From Populus alba (lineage: Eukaryota; Streptophyta; Magnoliopsida; Malpighiales; Salicaceae): DNA of 64,000 nt. Below are positions 61,124-64,000 of the stretch, piece after piece (the stretch's first letter is position 1; each line of letters opens with the position of its first letter). The stretch spans positions 10,198,333-10,262,332 of the forward strand of contig NC_133293.1 in NCBI RefSeq assembly GCF_005239225.2, given 5' to 3'. Below the pieces are notes generated by a model that had not been told where the DNA came from, did no database searches, and saw only the letters and a list, made by a program, of their open reading frames with translations. Position numbers and translations under genes: made by a program.

Positions 61124-63567
61124 TGAACAAAATAAGAAGAATTGATTTCTTTTTTTAGAAAAAGAGAAAAAATATTGATAACTCACAGCCTATTGAACTA
61201 ACTCCAATGTGTAATATTGAAGTTATGGTTGAACAACCCCAATGTGCTTCAGTTTACGAAGAACCTTCATTGATTAGTGAGCAGCCTCCTACTAGAATCG
61301 ACATTACTCATTTAATTAGAGATCTAAGCAATCGTCCTCAAATTTGGGAATACCCGGTTAATCAACAAGATGAAATTCGAGGGGCATACATTAATATGGA
61401 GCCATATCAACCTTTGATGTCTGAATATCCGCTGACTGGTGAAAAACATCCTCGTCGATTCCAGTCTTGTTGGTTCAAAAGTTATCCGTGGCTTGAATAT
61501 TCAGAGAAAAATATTGTATTTTGTTTCCCTGGCTATCTATTTTCAGGTAAGTCATTTGGAAAGCCAGGATCAGACACATTTACTGTTAAATGATTCAATT
61601 GTTGGAAGAAAGTTAATGATGGGGAACGGTGTGCTTTTTTGACTCATATGGAAAAAGGTCCGAATTCAGCTCATAGATTTGTTACCAAGTGCTTGGAAAA
61701 TTTGAAAAGTCAGTCATGTCATATTGAGAAGGTAGTTAAGAGGCAAACTACTCAAGAAATTCTAAATAATTGATTGCGTATTAAAGCTTCAATAGATATT
61801 GTTTGTTGGCTTACATTTCAAGCATGTGCTTTTAGAGGGCATGATGAATGTCCAAAATCAAAAAACCGAGGTAATTTTCTTGAAATGTTGGAACTTTTAG
61901 CATCATACAATGAACAAGTAGGTGCTCTTGTTTTGGATAATGCTCCATAAAATGCTAAATACACCTCACATCAAATTCAAAAAGAAATTTTGCATGTCTT
62001 TGCTAGAAATGTCCAGTCTTCAATTCATCATGAGATTGGTGATGCAAGATTTTGTTTAATTGTTGATGAAGCTCGAGATGAATCTAGAAGAGAGCAAATG
62101 GCCCTTATTATTAGGTTTGTTGATAAAAGTGGATTTATATGAGAACGATTTTTGGATATAGTTCATGTCAAAGATACAATTGCTTCAACTCTTAAGAAAG
62201 AGATTTCCTTTGTTTTATCTAATCACAATCTTGATGTTCAAAATATTAGGGGCCAAGGGTATGATGGTACTAGTAATATGCGTGGAGAGTGGAATGGATT
62301 GCAAGCTTTATTCATTAATGATTGCCCTTATGCATATTATGTACACTATTTAGCTCATCAATTACAATTGGCTTTTATTGCTGCAGCTAGAGAAATATCT
62401 GATGTTTACACTTTCTTTCAAAATTTGATTTTTGTTGTTAACATTGTTAGTGCTTCTTGCAAGCGTAATGATGAATTACGGGCTTTTCAAGCAGCTATAA
62501 TTGAACATTTAATTGATATTGGTGAGATTGAAACGGGTAAAGGAGCTAATCAAGTAGGTGGTTTGCAACGACTTGTAGATAGCAGATGGAGTTCACACTT
62601 CAAATCAATTTGCAGTTTGATAAAAATGTATGGGGGCAACTTGCTTGGTTCTTGAAAACATCACTTTAGATGGATCTACTTATTCTCAACGTGGTGATGC
62701 GACCTTTTCATTTAAGTTGATTTTGCATTTATTTTGCATATAATGAAGAATGTTATGGGAATTACCGATGTGCTTTGTCAAGCTTTGCAACAAAAATCTC
62801 AAGACATTTTAAATGCTATGCATTTGGTGACTACCACAAAGACTTTAATTCAGAAATTAAGAGATGATGGTTGGGAGACTCTTTTAGAAGAAGTGACATC
62901 ATTTTGTAAGCATCAAGACATTGAAGTTCCTGATATGGATGCTTGTTTTTTTAGTGTGGGACGATCTCGCCGTAAAACAAAATCAATAACAGCTGAGCAT
63001 CACTACCGAGTTGATATATTTACAGCTATCATTAATCAACAATTGCAAGAGCTAAATAATAAATTCAATGAGCAGACGATCGAGCTTCTTAAGTTGAGCA
63101 CTACTTTAGATCCTAAAAATAATTATAAATTATTCAGTGTTGAAGATATATGCTTACTTGTTGACAAGTTCTATCTTGAAGACTTTTCTGATCAAGAAAA
63201 AACTCATTTGAGATTTCAGTTGCAGCATTATGAGCTTAATGTACCCAATCATCCAAAGTTAAAGAATATGTCATTGATTGCTGATTTATGTCAAGGATTG
63301 GTAGAAACAGAAAAATCAACAATTTATCCACTCATTGACAGGTTGATTCGACTTATTTTGACTCTTTCTGTTTCGACAGCAACTACTGAGCGAGCTTTTT
63401 TAGCGATGAAGATTGTTAAAACAAGAATTCGCAATCGGATGGAAGATGATTTTCTTGCAAATTATTTGATTGTCTATATAGAAAAAGAAATTGCTGAAAG
63501 ATTCGCAATTGATATGATAATCGACGATTTCTATTCTATGAAAGAACGACGAGCACAATTAAAATAA
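61124..63567 (+). pseudogene. hAT transposase, TTF-type zinc finger / ZMYM1-like, with stops
   Basis: One main reading frame. The TTF-type zinc finger lies at about 61290-61560 (RPQIWEYPVNQQDEIRGAY, then CWFKSYPWLEYSEKN and CFPGYLF). A DUF4371-type region follows (CLIVDEARDESRREQMAL; GQGYDGTSNM; HYLAHQLQLAF). The hAT C-terminal dimerisation domain is at about 63330-63490 (LTLSVSTATTERAFLAMKIVK and RNRMEDDFLANYL). In-frame stops are at about 61157, 61591, 61771, 61948, 62140 and 62653, and there are two compensating frame changes near 62640 and 62715. The last 277 codons are open and end in a natural-looking stop at 63565-63567. Not functional as it stands, though still well preserved. Confidence 0.85.
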
Positions 63568-63770
63568 GAGGTTGTTTGGCATTGAGGTTCAACCTGCTTT
63601 TTGAAAAAAAAAAAATTTTGCTAAAATTGAGTGCGGTTTGTACTTTTTAGATCGTTTTGATGTGCTGATATCAAAAATAATTTTTAAAAAATAAAAAAAT
63701 ATTATTGGCTTGTTTTTCGGCACGAAAAGCTATTTGAAAAGCAACCGCTACCACACTCCCAAACACCCTC
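63568..63770. mobile_element. Tourist-like MITE, copy 2 (203 bp)
   Basis: The left end GAGGTTGTTTGGCATTGAGGT and inverted right end GAGGGTGTTTGGGAGTGTGGT are terminal inverted repeats. TAA flanks both sides (63565-63567 and 63771-63773), the classic PIF/Harbinger target duplication. The left TAA is the stop codon of the hAT transposase frame. It is closely similar to copy 1 at 8005-8231 in the same orientation, shorter mainly in the poly-T/A run. Confidence 0.9.
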
Positions 63771-63773
63771 TAA

Positions 63774-64000
63774 ATATGTAAGAATTATTTTTTATTATTT
63801 TTTTAATTTATTTCAGAGTTTTATCAAATATAAATAATGCATCACTTTAGCTAATGTTTCTTATATATTATGTATGTTTATATTTGATAGGTACAAAGAC
63901 CAACAAAATTAAAGTGATGAATACAATATGAAGATTTAATTAACTTTATAACTTTGACTCAGGTTGGTATTGCTTTAAACCTCTTACCTTATATAAAAAT
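63774..64000. other. region beyond the MITE, presumably hAT interior
   Basis: AT-rich noncoding sequence up to the window edge. If the hAT element is complete, this is its 3' part; no terminal repeat is visible yet. Confidence 0.4.

Larger units (their letters stand above)
60403..64000 (+). mobile_element. hAT transposon, left end to window edge
   Basis: The left end TAGTGGCGGAATTAAAGG with the following 'ggcccgggccc' is typical of plant hAT elements of the TTF zinc-finger/ZMYM1-like group, as I recall the family. A leader of about 0.7 kb precedes the transposase relic. No inverted copy of the left end occurs before position 64000, so the right end lies beyond the window, or the element is truncated. 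Confidence 0.7.

Overview
This is nuclear DNA from a dicot plant. It is AT-rich, with genes split by GT-AG introns, a plant-type cytosolic histidyl-tRNA synthetase, a relic of the plant P450 family CYP749A, and many plant transposon families. The style of the repeats (GAGGNTGTTTGG MITEs, 'cccgggttgac' satellite units, A-rich 'gaatgagga' arrays, a tRNA-derived SINE) reminds me of poplar/willow (Salicaceae). That placement is inference from memory; no search was run.

Only two genes look intact, both on the minus strand. Positions 25892-28973 hold a two-exon gene for a 349-residue protein of unknown function, with an acidic N-terminal region, one membrane segment near the C-terminus and a WxxL motif (W12-L15) of the kind that binds ATG8. 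Positions 37153-45377 hold a seven-exon histidine-tRNA ligase gene. Its exons join in phase 0 at every junction to give 885 codons with all class II HisRS motifs. Between 18.3 and 25.0 kb lie two gene relics: an LRR protein gene broken up by insertions (18299-19757) and a CYP749A-like P450 pseudogene without its N-terminal exon (23596-24994).

The rest is mostly transposons and their remains. The left third (0-22 kb) holds a decayed copia relic (3.8-5.24 kb), four non-autonomous DNA transposons whose borders can be set by target-site duplications (1252-2166, 8005-8231, 9276-10195, 16389-16678), a Ty3/gypsy RNase H fragment (15.93-16.26 kb), a satellite-like array (16.27-17.65 kb) and a SINE with 17-bp duplications (18734-18890). 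The middle has a TRIM-like element (23053-23343), a 0.4-kb tandem duplication next to the membrane-protein gene, and a three-copy 270-bp array (31.65-32.46 kb). The right end is a nested block: a 5'-truncated LINE inside a copia gag gene (48.37-51.79 kb), a nearly complete Ty1/copia element with TATA-type LTR ends (55633-60161), and a hAT element (60.40 kb to the window edge) whose transposase stop codon is the target site of a second copy of the 8-kb MITE.

I found no operon, CRISPR array, functional tRNA or rRNA gene, and nothing I could defend as a wholly new biological system. The most distinctive observations are the MITE at the transposase stop codon, the non-canonical LTR, the 44-bp-arm hairpin inside a 915-bp element, and the possible autophagy motif in the membrane protein.
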